Below, piece after piece: positions 1 through 8,530 of a stretch of 50,217 nucleotides of DNA. The stretch is from positions 1 through 50,217 of the forward strand of contig JAFZIY010000002.1 in NCBI GenBank assembly GCA_017554105.1. The letters run 5' to 3'. The stretch is from Prevotella sp. Its GTDB lineage: Bacteria > Bacteroidota > Bacteroidia > Bacteroidales > Bacteroidaceae. The position numbers were made by a program, and so were the translations under genes. Under the pieces are notes generated by a model that had not been told where the DNA came from, searched no databases, and saw only the letters and a list, made by a program, of their open reading frames with translations. Each line of letters starts with the position of its first letter. The first letter of the stretch is position 1.

Positions 1-62
1 ATAATATATATATAATATAAGAAATAAGACACCTAAAATCGTGAGTTCCGAAAAGGGCAAAT

Positions 63-86
63 GTTGACTTGTTGACTTGTTGACTT
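63..86. repeat. Three tandem copies of GTTGACTT
   Basis: Three perfect head-to-tail copies of the octamer GTTGACTT lie at 63-70, 71-78 and 79-86, about 110 bp upstream of the rpoD promoter. I see no gene in this stretch. The repeat could be a regulator-binding cluster or simple slippage; the sequence does not decide. Confidence 0.8.
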
Positions 87-168
87 TCTGTGTCTAACAG
101 GTGTATCTTTTCCTGATTTAGGTTAGTCTGGTCGGAGTGCATTTTTCCTGAAAAAAAGTGCAGTTTTT

Positions 169-200
169 CTTGCATTTCGCCCAAAAATTTTGTATCTTTG
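169..200 (+). promoter_or_regulatory. Promoter of rpoD, Bacteroidota type
   Basis: TATCTTTG at 193-200 fits the Bacteroidota -7 consensus TAnnTTTG. A near-match to the -33 element (CTTG, 169-172) lies 20 bp upstream. Transcription would start near 207, leaving a leader of about 170 nt before the rpoD start codon. That leader holds short GC-rich inverted repeats around 238-285. Otherwise 1-380 contains no supportable gene. Confidence 0.6.
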
Positions 201-380
201 CATAGTGGTTATTAATATGTGTCATTCGTGGTGTGTAAGTGCGCACAGGTGCTGCCAGGCACTTCTGCGAACGGCATTCCGTGGCCGCAAAATGAAGAAA
301 AACACAAAAAAACATGATTATTCTTTTGTTTTTTGTAGGAAAGTGTGTATTTTTGCAACTGCTTTAAAAATTTGATGCCA

Positions 381-1244
381 ATGAGACAACTGAAAATCTC
401 TAAGTCTATTACCAATCGGGAAAGTGCAGCGTTAGACAAATACCTGCAGGAAATAGGTCATGAGGAACTGATATCTGTAGAGGAGGAAGTGGAACTCGCA
501 CAGCGTATAAGGAAAGGCGACCGCAAAGCCCTCGAGAAACTCACCAAGGCGAACCTGAGGTTCGTGGTGTCGGTGGCAAAGCAATATCAGAACCAGGGGC
601 TGTCGCTTCCCGACCTTATCAATGAGGGCAACCTCGGGCTGATAAAGGCGGCGGAGAAATTCGACGAGACTCGTGGATTCAAGTTCATCTCCTATGCCGT
701 GTGGTGGATCAGGCAGAGCATACTGCAGGCCATTGCCGAGCAGAGCCGTATCGTAAGGCTGCCCCTGAACCAGGTGGGAGCCATGAACAAGGTGAACAGG
801 ATGCAGAGCAAGTTCGAACAGGTGAACGAGCGCAAGCCAAGCCTTGCCGAGATAGCCGAGAGCGTGGACCTGCCGGCAGACAAGATAGAGGATGCCATGA
901 AGGTGCAGAGTAGGCATGTCTCGGTGGACGCCCCGTTTGTGGACGGCGACGACAACAGTCTGCTCGACATACTCCCAAACGACGATGCACCGATGGCTGA
1001 CAACACGCTCGTCATGGAGTCGCTGCGCAACGAGATAAAGCGAGCCCTGCAGACACTGAACGACCGTGAGCGCAAGATTGTGGAGGCATTCTTCGGCATC
1101 GACCAGCCTGAGATGACACTCGAGGAGATAGGCGACAAGTACGGCCTCACACGCGAGCGCGTAAGACAGATAAAGGAGAAGGCCATAAGACGACTGCGCA
1201 ACAACACCAAGAACAAGTTGCTAAGGTCGTATCTGGGCAGTTAG
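381..1244 (+). CDS. rpoD: RNA polymerase primary sigma factor RpoD (sigma-70 family)
   Basis: Primary sigma factor that directs RNA polymerase to housekeeping promoters. Starting at 381 gives 287 residues. This start is chosen because Bacteroidota primary sigma factors begin MRQLKI; an in-frame ATG at 375 and a further one upstream are possible but not family-like. Region 1.2 covers about 11-44. Region 2 covers about 50-120 and includes [13 protein letters not shown] and the promoter-melting segment [11 protein letters not shown]. Region 3 lies at about 125-200. Region 4.2 is the helix-turn-helix [19 protein letters not shown] near 248-265. There is no region 1.1 or long non-conserved insert, which is normal for this phylum. 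A purine-rich AGGAGGAG directly after the stop may serve the next gene, 24 bp away. Confidence 0.96.
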   Translation: MRQLKISKSITNRESAALDKYLQEIGHEELISVEEEVELAQRIRKGDRKALEKLTKANLRFVVSVAKQYQNQGLSLPDLINEGNLGLIKAAEKFDETRGFKFISYAVWWIRQSILQAIAEQSRIVRLPLNQVGAMNKVNRMQSKFEQVNERKPSLAEIAESVDLPADKIEDAMKVQSRHVSVDAPFVDGDDNSLLDILPNDDAPMADNTLVMESLRNEIKRALQTLNDRERKIVEAFFGIDQPEMTLEEIGDKYGLTRERVRQIKEKAIRRLRNNTKNKLLRSYLGS

Positions 1245-1268
1245 GAGGAGAAAGTTGTATTAAGGATT

Positions 1269-1802
1269 ATGAAGAGAATACTATATTTGATGATTGCCAT
1301 CCTCAGCATGGCGACAACTGTGGCCATCAGTGCCAAGGACGGCGACATAAAGCAGGCCAAGGTGTATGCCTTCGGTGTGTCAACCTCTTTCAACGACAGC
1401 ACTGTGTTCTTCACCGAGATACAGGAGATGGACGGCGTGTGGGTAGAGTCGAAGAGCAACTTCGTGGTGAGTCGCTCAGAATATGCCGGTCAGTTGCGCG
1501 ACCATCTCTCCGACAAGGGATACCCGAAGCGCACATGCGTCTTCGTGTGTGACGACAGCCGGAAGAAGGTGGAGAAGAAATACAACAAGATGAAACAGCG
1601 CTTCGTGAAGAAAGGAGGCTGCGACCTGCTGCTCATAGACAATACCGAGTTCATGTTCAAGCCGATAACGTCAATATCGTCGGCACAGCAGGAGACGGTG
1701 GGGAAAAAGGAAAAGCCCAAGAAGCAAAAAGCGCCGAAGCCTGAGAAAGGACCAAAGCCAGGCAAGGGACCCAAGCCTGGAAAACCCGAGAAAAGACCAT
1801 GA
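1269..1802 (+). CDS. Exported protein of unknown function with Lys/Pro/Gly-rich tail
   Basis: I do not recognise the family. The 177-residue product begins with a positively charged start and a hydrophobic stretch to about residue 22, which looks like a signal peptide. A mixed alpha/beta-looking domain follows to about residue 135. The last 35 residues are low complexity, with repeated KGPKPGK-type units rich in Lys, Pro and Gly, a kind of tail seen on proteins that contact acidic surfaces or polymers. It lies 24 bp after rpoD and its TGA overlaps the next ATG (ATGA), so it is probably co-translated with the HPr-kinase-like gene. Its place at the head of a kinase/peptidase/PqqD cassette makes it a candidate substrate of those enzymes, which is inference only. 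Confidence 0.75.
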   Translation: MKRILYLMIAILSMATTVAISAKDGDIKQAKVYAFGVSTSFNDSTVFFTEIQEMDGVWVESKSNFVVSRSEYAGQLRDHLSDKGYPKRTCVFVCDDSRKKVEKKYNKMKQRFVKKGGCDLLLIDNTEFMFKPITSISSAQQETVGKKEKPKKQKAPKPEKGPKPGKGPKPGKPEKRP

Positions 1803-2704
1803 TGCCCGCAGAAGAATATAAGTCATATTTCTTCAACATTGCAGAGTTGGACGTCAAGATTACATTCAGGAAATCAAAGTTCAACAGCATGCGACTATTG
1901 CCTTCCTTCGCACCGTTCAAGACGACTGAGGAAGGCAAAGATTTGTTTTTCCACCTTACCATCGACGACGAACTGCCGCCAGTGAGGGAGGGAAAGACGA
2001 GGATTGACAACTTCGACACCGGCAACGGCCACACCATAGTCGACAGGCTGCAGGACGGGGGATACCAGTACATCGTCAAGAACATCAACGACGCCGACTG
2101 CTGCCTGCTGCAGACAAACAAGGACTTCACCGACTGTCGCTGTGCACTCAACGGCAATTACAACATGCGGTGCTTCGGACTGAACAATGCCCTGATGCTC
2201 ATCTTCGCCTTCGCGGGAAGCAAGCGCAAGACACTACTCATACATGCCTCGCTGGTGAGAAACAACGGATGGGGATATGCGTTCATAGCAAAGAGCGGAA
2301 CGGGAAAAAGCACGCAGGTGAGCAACTGGCTCAGGTACATACCCGGAAGCGACCTGATGAACGACGACAACCCAATCATCAGAATACTCGACGACGGCAA
2401 GCCCTACATCTACGGAGGACCGTGGAGCGGAAAGACTCCATGCTACCGTAACGTGAAGGCACCCCTGGGAGCAATAACACGCATAGACAGGGCAGAGCAG
2501 AACAGCGTGGAGAAACTGAAGCCCGTGGAGGCATTCGCCTCGGTGCTGCCCTCATGCTCGTCGATGAAATGGGACAAGGAGATATTCAACAACGTTTGTA
2601 ACAACGTCACAAAGATAGTGGAGACAACGGGGATATACATCCTGCATTGCCTGCCCGACAAAGAATCAGCCGTAATATGCCACAGGGAGATAGCAAAGCA
2701 ATAG
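1799..2704 (+). CDS. HPr-kinase/PEP-carboxykinase-like P-loop protein
   Basis: A 301-residue protein whose C-terminal half resembles the HPr serine kinase fold. A Walker A loop GTGKST sits at 167-172, preceded by LIHAS (147-151) as in HPr-kinase-like proteins. Candidate metal or base residues lie in DLMNDDNP (185-192), and a PWSGKTPCYRN segment follows at 208-218. The N-terminal 140 residues are divergent and may bind the partner. Classical HPrK has an N-terminal DRTGG-type domain and acts in PTS regulation; that is absent, so a role in carbon regulation is unlikely. Related kinases accompany PqqD-type proteins in peptide-modification clusters. The substrate here is unknown. It overlaps the gene before (ATGA), and the following peptidase gene starts inside its 3' end. 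Confidence 0.75.
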   Translation: MMPAEEYKSYFFNIAELDVKITFRKSKFNSMRLLPSFAPFKTTEEGKDLFFHLTIDDELPPVREGKTRIDNFDTGNGHTIVDRLQDGGYQYIVKNINDADCCLLQTNKDFTDCRCALNGNYNMRCFGLNNALMLIFAFAGSKRKTLLIHASLVRNNGWGYAFIAKSGTGKSTQVSNWLRYIPGSDLMNDDNPIIRILDDGKPYIYGGPWSGKTPCYRNVKAPLGAITRIDRAEQNSVEKLKPVEAFASVLPSCSSMKWDKEIFNNVCNNVTKIVETTGIYILHCLPDKESAVICHREIAKQ

Positions 2705-3171
2705 ACGTGAAAGTCGTAGAGAAGAAATTCGACAATGCCGTGATACTGCCCGAGGCAATAAGGATTGTCAACGAGGGACACACCGTGACGCTGCCGCTGA
2801 AAGGCTTCAGCATGAGACCGTTCCTCGAGGACGGGCGCGACAAGGCACTGCTGACAAAGGTCACTACGCTGAAGGTGGGCGACCCCGTGCTTGCCGAGAC
2901 CTATCCCTCGCACTATGTGCTGCACCGTATAATAAAGATTGACGGCGACAACGTGGTGCTGCGCGGCGACGGCAACCTCTCAAACGAGTACTGCCGTGTG
3001 GAGGATGTGAAGGCAGCCGTGATAGGGTTCTACCGCAAGGGACGTAACACTCTCGACCGCACCGACGGCAGGAAGTGGCGCATCTACTCGTTCTTCTGGA
3101 TGCATCTCTCACCCGTGAGGCGCTACCTGCTGGCCTTCTACCGCAGGATATGGCTCAGACTGTTCAGGTGA
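2677..3171 (+). CDS. S24/S26-type serine peptidase, signal-peptidase-like
   Basis: A 164-residue protein from ATG 2677. GTG 2707 is the alternative start and ATG 2647 would overlap the previous gene further. The segment LKGFSMRPFL (41-50) carries the family nucleophile, Ser45. A second conserved block, YVLHRIIKID (80-89), has His83 where bacterial signal peptidase I has the catalytic lysine. This Ser/His arrangement is that of the S26B (SipW/ER-type) group. RGDGN (97-101) is the third family box. The C-terminus is hydrophobic and aromatic (about 136-160) and could anchor the protein in the membrane. The start lies 28 bp before the end of the kinase-like gene, so the two are probably translationally coupled. 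The likely role is cleavage of an exported or modified peptide; the substrate is not shown. Confidence 0.75.
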   Translation: MPQGDSKAIDVKVVEKKFDNAVILPEAIRIVNEGHTVTLPLKGFSMRPFLEDGRDKALLTKVTTLKVGDPVLAETYPSHYVLHRIIKIDGDNVVLRGDGNLSNEYCRVEDVKAAVIGFYRKGRNTLDRTDGRKWRIYSFFWMHLSPVRRYLLAFYRRIWLRLFR

Positions 3172-3204
3172 GCATGACACGATTTAATCTCAATTAATAT
3201 AGAT

Positions 3205-3477
3205 ATGAAAGTAAAACCAGGTTTCACGCTTCGCGACATCTGCGGAGAATACATCATCGTTGCGGAAGGACTCGAGAATATCGACTTCAGCAACATCATA
3301 AGCCTTAACGAGTCGTCGGCCTATCTCTGGAAGAACGTGGAGGAGATGGAGTCGTTCACCGTTGACGACCTCGCCCGGCTCCTCACCGAGGAGTATGAGG
3401 TGGACAGGGAAACGGCACTCAGAGACTCGGAACAACTAGCACAACAATGGCTCAAGGTAGGTGTCGTAAGTGAATAA
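3205..3477 (+). CDS. PqqD-like peptide-binding (RRE) protein
   Basis: A 90-residue protein with the PqqD pattern: an N-terminal beta-hairpin (KPGFTLRDICGEYIIV), then NIISLNESSAYLW, then helices with YEVDRETALRDSEQL. PqqD-type proteins are winged-helix peptide chaperones that present a leader peptide to modifying enzymes (RiPP recognition element). No radical SAM enzyme or PQQ gene lies nearby. The partners here are the HPr-kinase-like and S26-like proteins directly upstream, 33 bp away, presumably in one operon. The full length matches stand-alone PqqD. Target and function in this strain are unknown. Confidence 0.8.
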   Translation: MKVKPGFTLRDICGEYIIVAEGLENIDFSNIISLNESSAYLWKNVEEMESFTVDDLARLLTEEYEVDRETALRDSEQLAQQWLKVGVVSE

Positions 3478-3521
3478 TTGCAAGGCTATGTATAAATTTT
3501 ATTAAATTTTATGCAGTATTC

Positions 3522-3552
3522 TTGACATCTATTGAAAATTTATTTATTTTTG
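3522..3552 (+). promoter_or_regulatory. Promoter of the AraC-type regulator gene
   Basis: TATTTTTG at 3545-3552 fits the -7 consensus, with TTG at 3522-3524 as a partial -33 element 20 bp upstream. The downstream ATG is at 3582. Confidence 0.5.
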
Positions 3553-3581
3553 CATACAATTTAAAGTCTGGACAAATTAGT

Positions 3582-4049
3582 ATGGCAAAGTACAACATCA
3601 CACCTAAAAAAGACAAAACAGCAGCTTACAGAGCGTTAATAAAACCCAAACTCATGGATGAACTCGAACGTAGAATAACAGATGTAGTCTATGTTCAAAA
3701 GAAGTACCGTGACCCTAACTATTCCGCTAAACAACTCGCAGAAGAACTACAGACAAATACAAGATACATCTCTGCGGTGGTTAACGTCAGGTTCGGAATG
3801 AACTATACGTCGCTCATCAACAAGTACAGGATTGACGAGGCGATGGCAGTTCTCGCAGACCCTGCGTATCGCAAGACTAACATGGAGGACATCAGTTCGA
3901 TGGTGGGTTTCTCAAACAGACAGTCGTTCTATGCCTCTTTCTACAGAATCACTGGAATAACGCCCCGCGAGTACAAACTCTCGAAACTGAACGCTGGCGA
4001 GACAACGTCCTGCAAGGAGGCGGCGAAGGTGAGCGCAAAGAAAAAATAA
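3582..4049 (+). CDS. AraC-family transcriptional regulator (DNA-binding domain only)
   Basis: A 155-residue protein that is essentially an AraC/XylS DNA-binding domain with a short N-terminus. The start at 3582 is preferred over 3522 because the promoter lies between them. Helix-turn-helix 1 is at about 48-72 (SAKQLAEELQTNTRYISAVVN). Helix-turn-helix 2 is at about 102-126 (DISSMVGFSNRQSFYASF), followed by the family signature TGITPREYK. There is no sugar-binding or response-receiver domain, so the signal is unclear. The basic tail is low complexity. The M49 peptidase gene follows after 12 bp, so they may be co-transcribed. The regulated genes cannot be read from the sequence. Confidence 0.85.
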   Translation: MAKYNITPKKDKTAAYRALIKPKLMDELERRITDVVYVQKKYRDPNYSAKQLAEELQTNTRYISAVVNVRFGMNYTSLINKYRIDEAMAVLADPAYRKTNMEDISSMVGFSNRQSFYASFYRITGITPREYKLSKLNAGETTSCKEAAKVSAKKK

Positions 4050-4061
4050 CATAAACCATAA

Positions 4062-6020
4062 ATGACAAACGACAACTTCTGTTACGCTGATGAACGATTC
4101 GCGGACCTACAATTGCTCCGTTACAGGCTGAACGGTTTCGAAAACCTTTCGCTGAGACAAAAGAAATTAGTTTATTACCTTTCAGAAGCGACGCTTTATG
4201 GTCGTGACATCACCTTCGACCAGTTCGGGAAATACAATCTTATAATCAGAAAGACGCTTGAGGCCATCTTCCTTTCATATAGTGGTGACAGGGAAGATGA
4301 GGAGTTCAAGCGTCTTGTGGTATACCTCAAAAGGGTGTGGTTCTCTAACGGCATCTACCATCACTACGGATGCGAGAAAATCATGCCCGAGTTCTCACAA
4401 CGTTTCTTCATCGACGCATTAAGTGCAGCCGACCTTGCGTTGCTACCGCTTGAGAAGGTGGGCACGGTAGAGGCGCTGTGCTCGATGATATGTCCCGTGA
4501 TGTTCGATGCCGCCATACTCCCCAAGAGGGTGAGCAAGGCAGAGGGCGCCGATGTGGTCACAACGTCGGCATGCAACTTCTACGAGGGCGTGACACAGCA
4601 GGAGGTGGAGGACTTCTACAATGACATGAAGGCCGCCAATGCCGACGACAAGGAGCCTGTGTCCTACGGACTGAACTCCAAGGTGGTGAAGCAAGACGGG
4701 AAGGTCAGGGAGATGGTATGGAGCGAGAAAGGCATGTATGCCGACGCCATACGGCACATCACCCACTGGCTCGGGAAAGCGGTCGAAGTGGCTGAGAACG
4801 AACGGCAGAGACAGTACATTGAGACTCTCATACGCTATTACAGGAGCGGCGACCTGCGCGACTTCAACGACTATTGCATACAGTGGGTAGGCGAGCACGA
4901 GGCGCAGGTGGATTTCGTCAACGGATTCATTGAGGTGTATGGCGACCCGCTTGGCCTGAAAGGCTCGTGGGAGGGCATCGTGGAGTACAAGGACCTTGTG
5001 GCCACGAAGCGGACACAGACGATAAGCAGCAACGCACAGTGGTTCGAGGACCACAGTCCTGTTGACCCTCGCTTCAAGAAGAAGGAGGTGAAGGGTGTCA
5101 CGGCCAATGTGATATGTGCTGCAATGCTCGGAGGCGACGAGTATCCCTCGACAGCCATAGGCATCAATCTGCCCAATGCCGACTGGATAAGGGCGGAGCA
5201 CGGCAGCAAGAGCGTCACCATAGGCAACCTCACCGAGGCCTATAACAAGGCGGCACACGGCAACGGCTTCAAGGAGGAGTTCGTTATCGATGCCGAGACG
5301 ATAGCGATGATAGAGAAGTATGGTGACGTCTGCGACGACCTTCACACCGACCTTCACGAGTGTCTGGGACATGGTAGCGGACAACTGTTGCCCGGTGTCG
5401 ATCCCGATGTGCTGAAGTCATACGGCAATACCATCGAGGAGGCGCGTGCAGACCTCTTCGGACTCTATTACATTGCTGACGAGAAACTGGTGGAACTTGG
5501 TCTCACTCCCGACGCGGAGGCATATAAGAGCCAATACTACACCTACGTCATGAATGGCCTAATGACACAACTGACAAGGATAAAGCCCGGACACGATATC
5601 GAGGAGGCACACATGCGCAACAGGGCGCTGATAGCACGATGGTGCTACGATAACGGAACGGCAATAGAGATGGTCAGGAGAGACGGTAAGACATTCGTGG
5701 CAATCAACGACTACGAGGCATTGCGCGCCCTCTTCGCACAGTTGCTGGCAGAGATTCAGCGCATAAAGAGCGAGGGCGACCATGAGGCAGCCAAGGCTCT
5801 TGTGGAGAAGTATGCCGTAAAGGTGGACAGCGAACTCCACGCAGAGGTTCTCGAGCGTTACAGACGACTCAATCTCGCTCCTTACAAGGGATTCCTTAAC
5901 CCCGTGATGACTCCCGTTACTGGCGATGATGGCGAGATAACCGATATCAGCATCGACTATACCGAGGGCTATTCAGAGCAGATGCTTCGCTATAGCAGAC
6001 AATACGGCACACTCATATAG
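4062..6020 (+). CDS. Dipeptidyl peptidase III-like zinc peptidase (family M49)
   Basis: A 652-residue metallopeptidase expected to remove dipeptides from the N-termini of short peptides. The zinc-binding motif is HECLGH (432-437) with a Cys at the third position, where HELLGH is usual. The third ligand is in EEARAD (459-464), probably Glu460. The spacing of 28 residues between the first His and this Glu matches bacterial M49 enzymes rather than the longer eukaryotic spacing. I see no signal peptide or lipobox, so the product looks cytosolic, where it would take part in peptide turnover. Homologues are sometimes mislabelled as dihydrofolate reductase. The start at 4062 is the first ATG after the regulator, 12 bp downstream. 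Confidence 0.9.
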   Translation: MTNDNFCYADERFADLQLLRYRLNGFENLSLRQKKLVYYLSEATLYGRDITFDQFGKYNLIIRKTLEAIFLSYSGDREDEEFKRLVVYLKRVWFSNGIYHHYGCEKIMPEFSQRFFIDALSAADLALLPLEKVGTVEALCSMICPVMFDAAILPKRVSKAEGADVVTTSACNFYEGVTQQEVEDFYNDMKAANADDKEPVSYGLNSKVVKQDGKVREMVWSEKGMYADAIRHITHWLGKAVEVAENERQRQYIETLIRYYRSGDLRDFNDYCIQWVGEHEAQVDFVNGFIEVYGDPLGLKGSWEGIVEYKDLVATKRTQTISSNAQWFEDHSPVDPRFKKKEVKGVTANVICAAMLGGDEYPSTAIGINLPNADWIRAEHGSKSVTIGNLTEAYNKAAHGNGFKEEFVIDAETIAMIEKYGDVCDDLHTDLHECLGHGSGQLLPGVDPDVLKSYGNTIEEARADLFGLYYIADEKLVELGLTPDAEAYKSQYYTYVMNGLMTQLTRIKPGHDIEEAHMRNRALIARWCYDNGTAIEMVRRDGKTFVAINDYEALRALFAQLLAEIQRIKSEGDHEAAKALVEKYAVKVDSELHAEVLERYRRLNLAPYKGFLNPVMTPVTGDDGEITDISIDYTEGYSEQMLRYSRQYGTLI

Positions 6021-6053
6021 TGTCTTTTTTCTTTCATAGTAACTTCATAGCAC

Positions 6054-6665
6054 ATGGATACGGCAGACAAACTGAAGCAGATAAAACAGTCCTTCAGGCT
6101 GAGGATGAATGGTGACACATCTCGCTCGATGAGGGAGAAGGGCGTGAACTATCACATTAATTGGGGCGTCTCGCTCCCCGACCTGAAACAGATGGCCAAG
6201 GAATACGGCAAGGACTACGACCTCGCTATCGCCCTGTGGAAGGAGGACATACGCGAATGTAAGATTCTTGCCACGATGATAATGCCGGCGGAGGTAATGC
6301 TGCCGGAGGTGGCGGACATCTGGATGGAGCAGACACCGTCGCAGGAGATAGCGGAACAGGCTGCCTTCAACCTCTATCAGCATGCTCCTTTCGCATCGCA
6401 GAAAGCATTCGAGTGGATATCTTCCGACAAGGAGTTCTATCAGGTGTGCGGCTATCATATCCTTGCACGATTGATGTCAAAAGGTGGAGAGCCTAACGAG
6501 CGCTCAACTAACGAGTTACTTGACCAGGTTCAAGTGGCGCTGCAGGAAAAGAGTCTTGCCGTGCGTCATGCTGCGATGACATGCATTCAGCGCTATGCCG
6601 GTCTCGGAACGGAGCAAGAGAACAGGGCACGTGCGGCATTGAGGGAAGTAGGCTATGAGATATAG
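6054..6665 (+). CDS. DNA alkylation repair protein (AlkD/HEAT-like)
   Basis: A 203-residue all-helical protein in the AlkC/AlkD-type HEAT-repeat family, which excises or binds alkylated bases. Recognisable features are the N-terminal SFRLRMNGDTSRSMREKG, followed by a helix with LPDLKQMAKEYGKDYDLA and the conserved WKEDIRECKILATMIM block near 62-77. The later helices repeat the HEAT pattern (AEQAAFNLYQHAPFAS; AVRHAAMTCIQRYAG). The size fits the short Bacteroidota members. It lies 33 bp after the M49 gene and may share its transcript. Catalytic activity cannot be assured from the sequence alone. Confidence 0.85.
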   Translation: MDTADKLKQIKQSFRLRMNGDTSRSMREKGVNYHINWGVSLPDLKQMAKEYGKDYDLAIALWKEDIRECKILATMIMPAEVMLPEVADIWMEQTPSQEIAEQAAFNLYQHAPFASQKAFEWISSDKEFYQVCGYHILARLMSKGGEPNERSTNELLDQVQVALQEKSLAVRHAAMTCIQRYAGLGTEQENRARAALREVGYEI

Positions 6666-6691
6666 CGTAAATACAAAATATTATTAAATGT

Positions 6692-6722
6692 TTTGTTGTT
6701 CGTGATAATTGTTGTAATTTTG
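6692..6722 (+). promoter_or_regulatory. Promoter of the Fur-family/purA/hisS unit
   Basis: A good match to the Bacteroidota consensus: TTTG at 6692-6695 and TAATTTTG at 6715-6722, separated by 19 bp. The first gene starts at 6747. Confidence 0.7.
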
Positions 6723-6746
6723 CACGTAATAAGTTTCTCTGTGTAA

Positions 6747-7259
6747 ATGAAGAATGTTAAAATTGAGGTAAAGAACATCCTTACCCAATATCTGGAACAG
6801 AATAACATGCGCAAGACTGTCGAGCGATTTGCCGTGCTGGATGCGGCGTACAGCTTCGGCTCTTTTTTCACTATAGAGGAACTTGACGACCTTCTCATGA
6901 GGAAGAGTTTTCCCGTTAGCCGTGCCACATTATACAACTCGCTGAAGCTTTTCCAAACGCTTCAGTTGGTGGTGTGCCACAGACTCTATGACGGGACGAA
7001 GTATGAGGCTACATTCATACATCACAGCAACTGCCATCAGATATGCACCATGTGCGGAAAGGTGACCGAGGTCGACTCCCGTAAGATATCAGAGGCGGTG
7101 GACAACACAAGGTTCAAGCGTTTCCGCATAGAGAGTTTCTCGCTGTATGTATATGGCACATGCAGTTCGTGTCAGGCAAAGATGACAAGGGAGCGCAACA
7201 GGAAGACGAAAGACAAATCGGTAAGCAAACGAGTAAACATAAAACAAAATAAGAAATGA
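6747..7259 (+). CDS. Fur-family metal-dependent transcriptional regulator
   Basis: A 170-residue Fur-superfamily repressor. The N-terminal winged helix spans about 5-85, with the recognition helix near VSRATLYNSLKLFQ (57-70). The C-terminal dimerisation and metal domain has a His-rich start (HHSNCHQ, 92-98) and two CxxC motifs, Cys100/Cys103 and Cys139/Cys142, which form the structural zinc site. The basic tail (about 148-170) is longer than usual. Fur, Zur and PerR types cannot be separated reliably here. Its stop overlaps the purA ATG (ATGA), so it is translationally coupled to purine synthesis, an arrangement I cannot explain from metal biology alone. Confidence 0.88.
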   Translation: MKNVKIEVKNILTQYLEQNNMRKTVERFAVLDAAYSFGSFFTIEELDDLLMRKSFPVSRATLYNSLKLFQTLQLVVCHRLYDGTKYEATFIHHSNCHQICTMCGKVTEVDSRKISEAVDNTRFKRFRIESFSLYVYGTCSSCQAKMTRERNRKTKDKSVSKRVNIKQNKK

Positions 7260-8530
7260 AATCAGGAAAAGTAGATGTTCTGCTGGGTCTCCAGTGGGGC
7301 GATGAGGGAAAAGGTAAGGTCGTTGACGTTCTCACACCTAATTATGACGTCGTAGCACGTTTCCAGGGAGGTCCTAATGCAGGTCACACGCTGGAGTTCG
7401 AGGGTGAGAAATACGTGCTCAGAAGCATTCCTTCAGGCATCTTCCAGGGTGGAAAGGTGAATATCATAGGTAATGGAGTGGTGCTCGCACCCGACCTTTT
7501 CATGCAGGAGGCAAAGGACCTCGAGAAGAGTGGTCACGACCTGAGAAACCGCCTGCATATCTCAAAGAAGGCACATCTCATCATGCCCACACACCGTCTG
7601 CTGGATGCAGCATACGAGGCACAGAAAGGCAAGAGCAAGGTGGGAACGACAGGAAAGGGCATAGGTCCTACATATACCGACAAGATTAGCCGTAACGGAC
7701 TCCGAGTGGGCGATATCTTCGACAATTTCGATGAGAAGTATGCTGCACACAAGGCTCGTCATGAGGAAATCCTCAAGTCGCTCAACTTCACCGACTATGA
7801 TATTACCGAGGTTGAGAAGACCTGGATGGAGGGCATCGAGTATATGAAGCAGTTCAATATCGTTGACTCTGAATACGAGATAAACAACATCCTCAAGAGT
7901 GGCAAGAGCATACTTTGCGAGGGAGCACAGGGAACGATGCTCGACGTGGACTTCGGAAGTTATCCTTTCGTGACCTCTTCAAACACGATATGTGCTGGTG
8001 CATGCACGGGACTGGGCATCGGACCAAACAAGATTGGCGAGGTGTTCGGAATAATGAAGGCTTATTGTACTCGCGTGGGTGCTGGTCCTTTCCCGACGGA
8101 ACTCTTTGACGAGACGGGTGCGAGGATTCGCGACCTCGGTCATGAGTATGGTGCAGTTACTGGTCGTGAGCGTCGTTGTGGATGGATAGACCTCGTAGCA
8201 TTGCGCTATGCTATCGCCATTAACGGAGTCACGCAGCTTATAATGATGAAGAGTGACGTTCTCGACGGCTTCGACACCATCAAGGCATGTGTGGCATACA
8301 AGCAGAATGGCGTGGAGATAGACCATTTCCCGTATAATATCGAGGAGGGCATCGAGCCTATATACAAGGAACTGCCAGGATGGAAGACCGACATGACGAA
8401 GTTCACCTCCGAGGAGGAGTTCCCCGTTGAGTTCAAGAACTATATCGACTTCCTCGAGGCAGAACTCGAGACACCTATTAAGATTATCTCAATCGGTCCT
8501 GACCGCGACCAGACAATAGTAAGAAAGTAA
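7256..8530 (+). CDS. purA: Adenylosuccinate synthetase PurA
   Basis: Catalyses the GTP-dependent joining of IMP and aspartate to adenylosuccinate, the first committed step of AMP synthesis, in the cytosol. The 424-residue length is normal. The GTP loop GDEGKGK lies at 15-21, and NAGHTLEF contains the catalytic His. [14 protein letters not shown] is the IMP-binding loop, and the GTP-specificity segment ending [10 protein letters not shown] is in the C-terminal part. The ATG overlaps the Fur-family stop by 4 bp and its TAA overlaps the hisS ATG by one base, so all three genes form one tightly coupled unit. Confidence 0.97.
   Translation: MKSGKVDVLLGLQWGDEGKGKVVDVLTPNYDVVARFQGGPNAGHTLEFEGEKYVLRSIPSGIFQGGKVNIIGNGVVLAPDLFMQEAKDLEKSGHDLRNRLHISKKAHLIMPTHRLLDAAYEAQKGKSKVGTTGKGIGPTYTDKISRNGLRVGDIFDNFDEKYAAHKARHEEILKSLNFTDYDITEVEKTWMEGIEYMKQFNIVDSEYEINNILKSGKSILCEGAQGTMLDVDFGSYPFVTSSNTICAGACTGLGIGPNKIGEVFGIMKAYCTRVGAGPFPTELFDETGARIRDLGHEYGAVTGRERRCGWIDLVALRYAIAINGVTQLIMMKSDVLDGFDTIKACVAYKQNGVEIDHFPYNIEEGIEPIYKELPGWKTDMTKFTSEEEFPVEFKNYIDFLEAELETPIKIISIGPDRDQTIVRK

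Noticed and set aside
190-375. Possible 61-codon gene in the rpoD leader
   Set aside because: It starts upstream of the predicted transcription start, and its Cys/His-rich product has no recognisable feature. It overlaps the start region of rpoD.
692-1216. Minus-strand frame of 174 codons inside rpoD
   Set aside because: It lies opposite a highly conserved gene and shows no independent evidence of coding.
1269-1802. Reading the Lys/Pro/Gly-rich tail as a collagen-like or histone-like domain
   Set aside because: The tail lacks Gly at every third position and is too short; low-complexity basic tail is all that can be claimed.
4443-5384. Long open frame of 313 codons on the minus strand inside the M49 peptidase gene
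   Set aside because: It lies wholly within a recognised gene on the other strand and has no family-like motif or start context; it is a codon-bias shadow.
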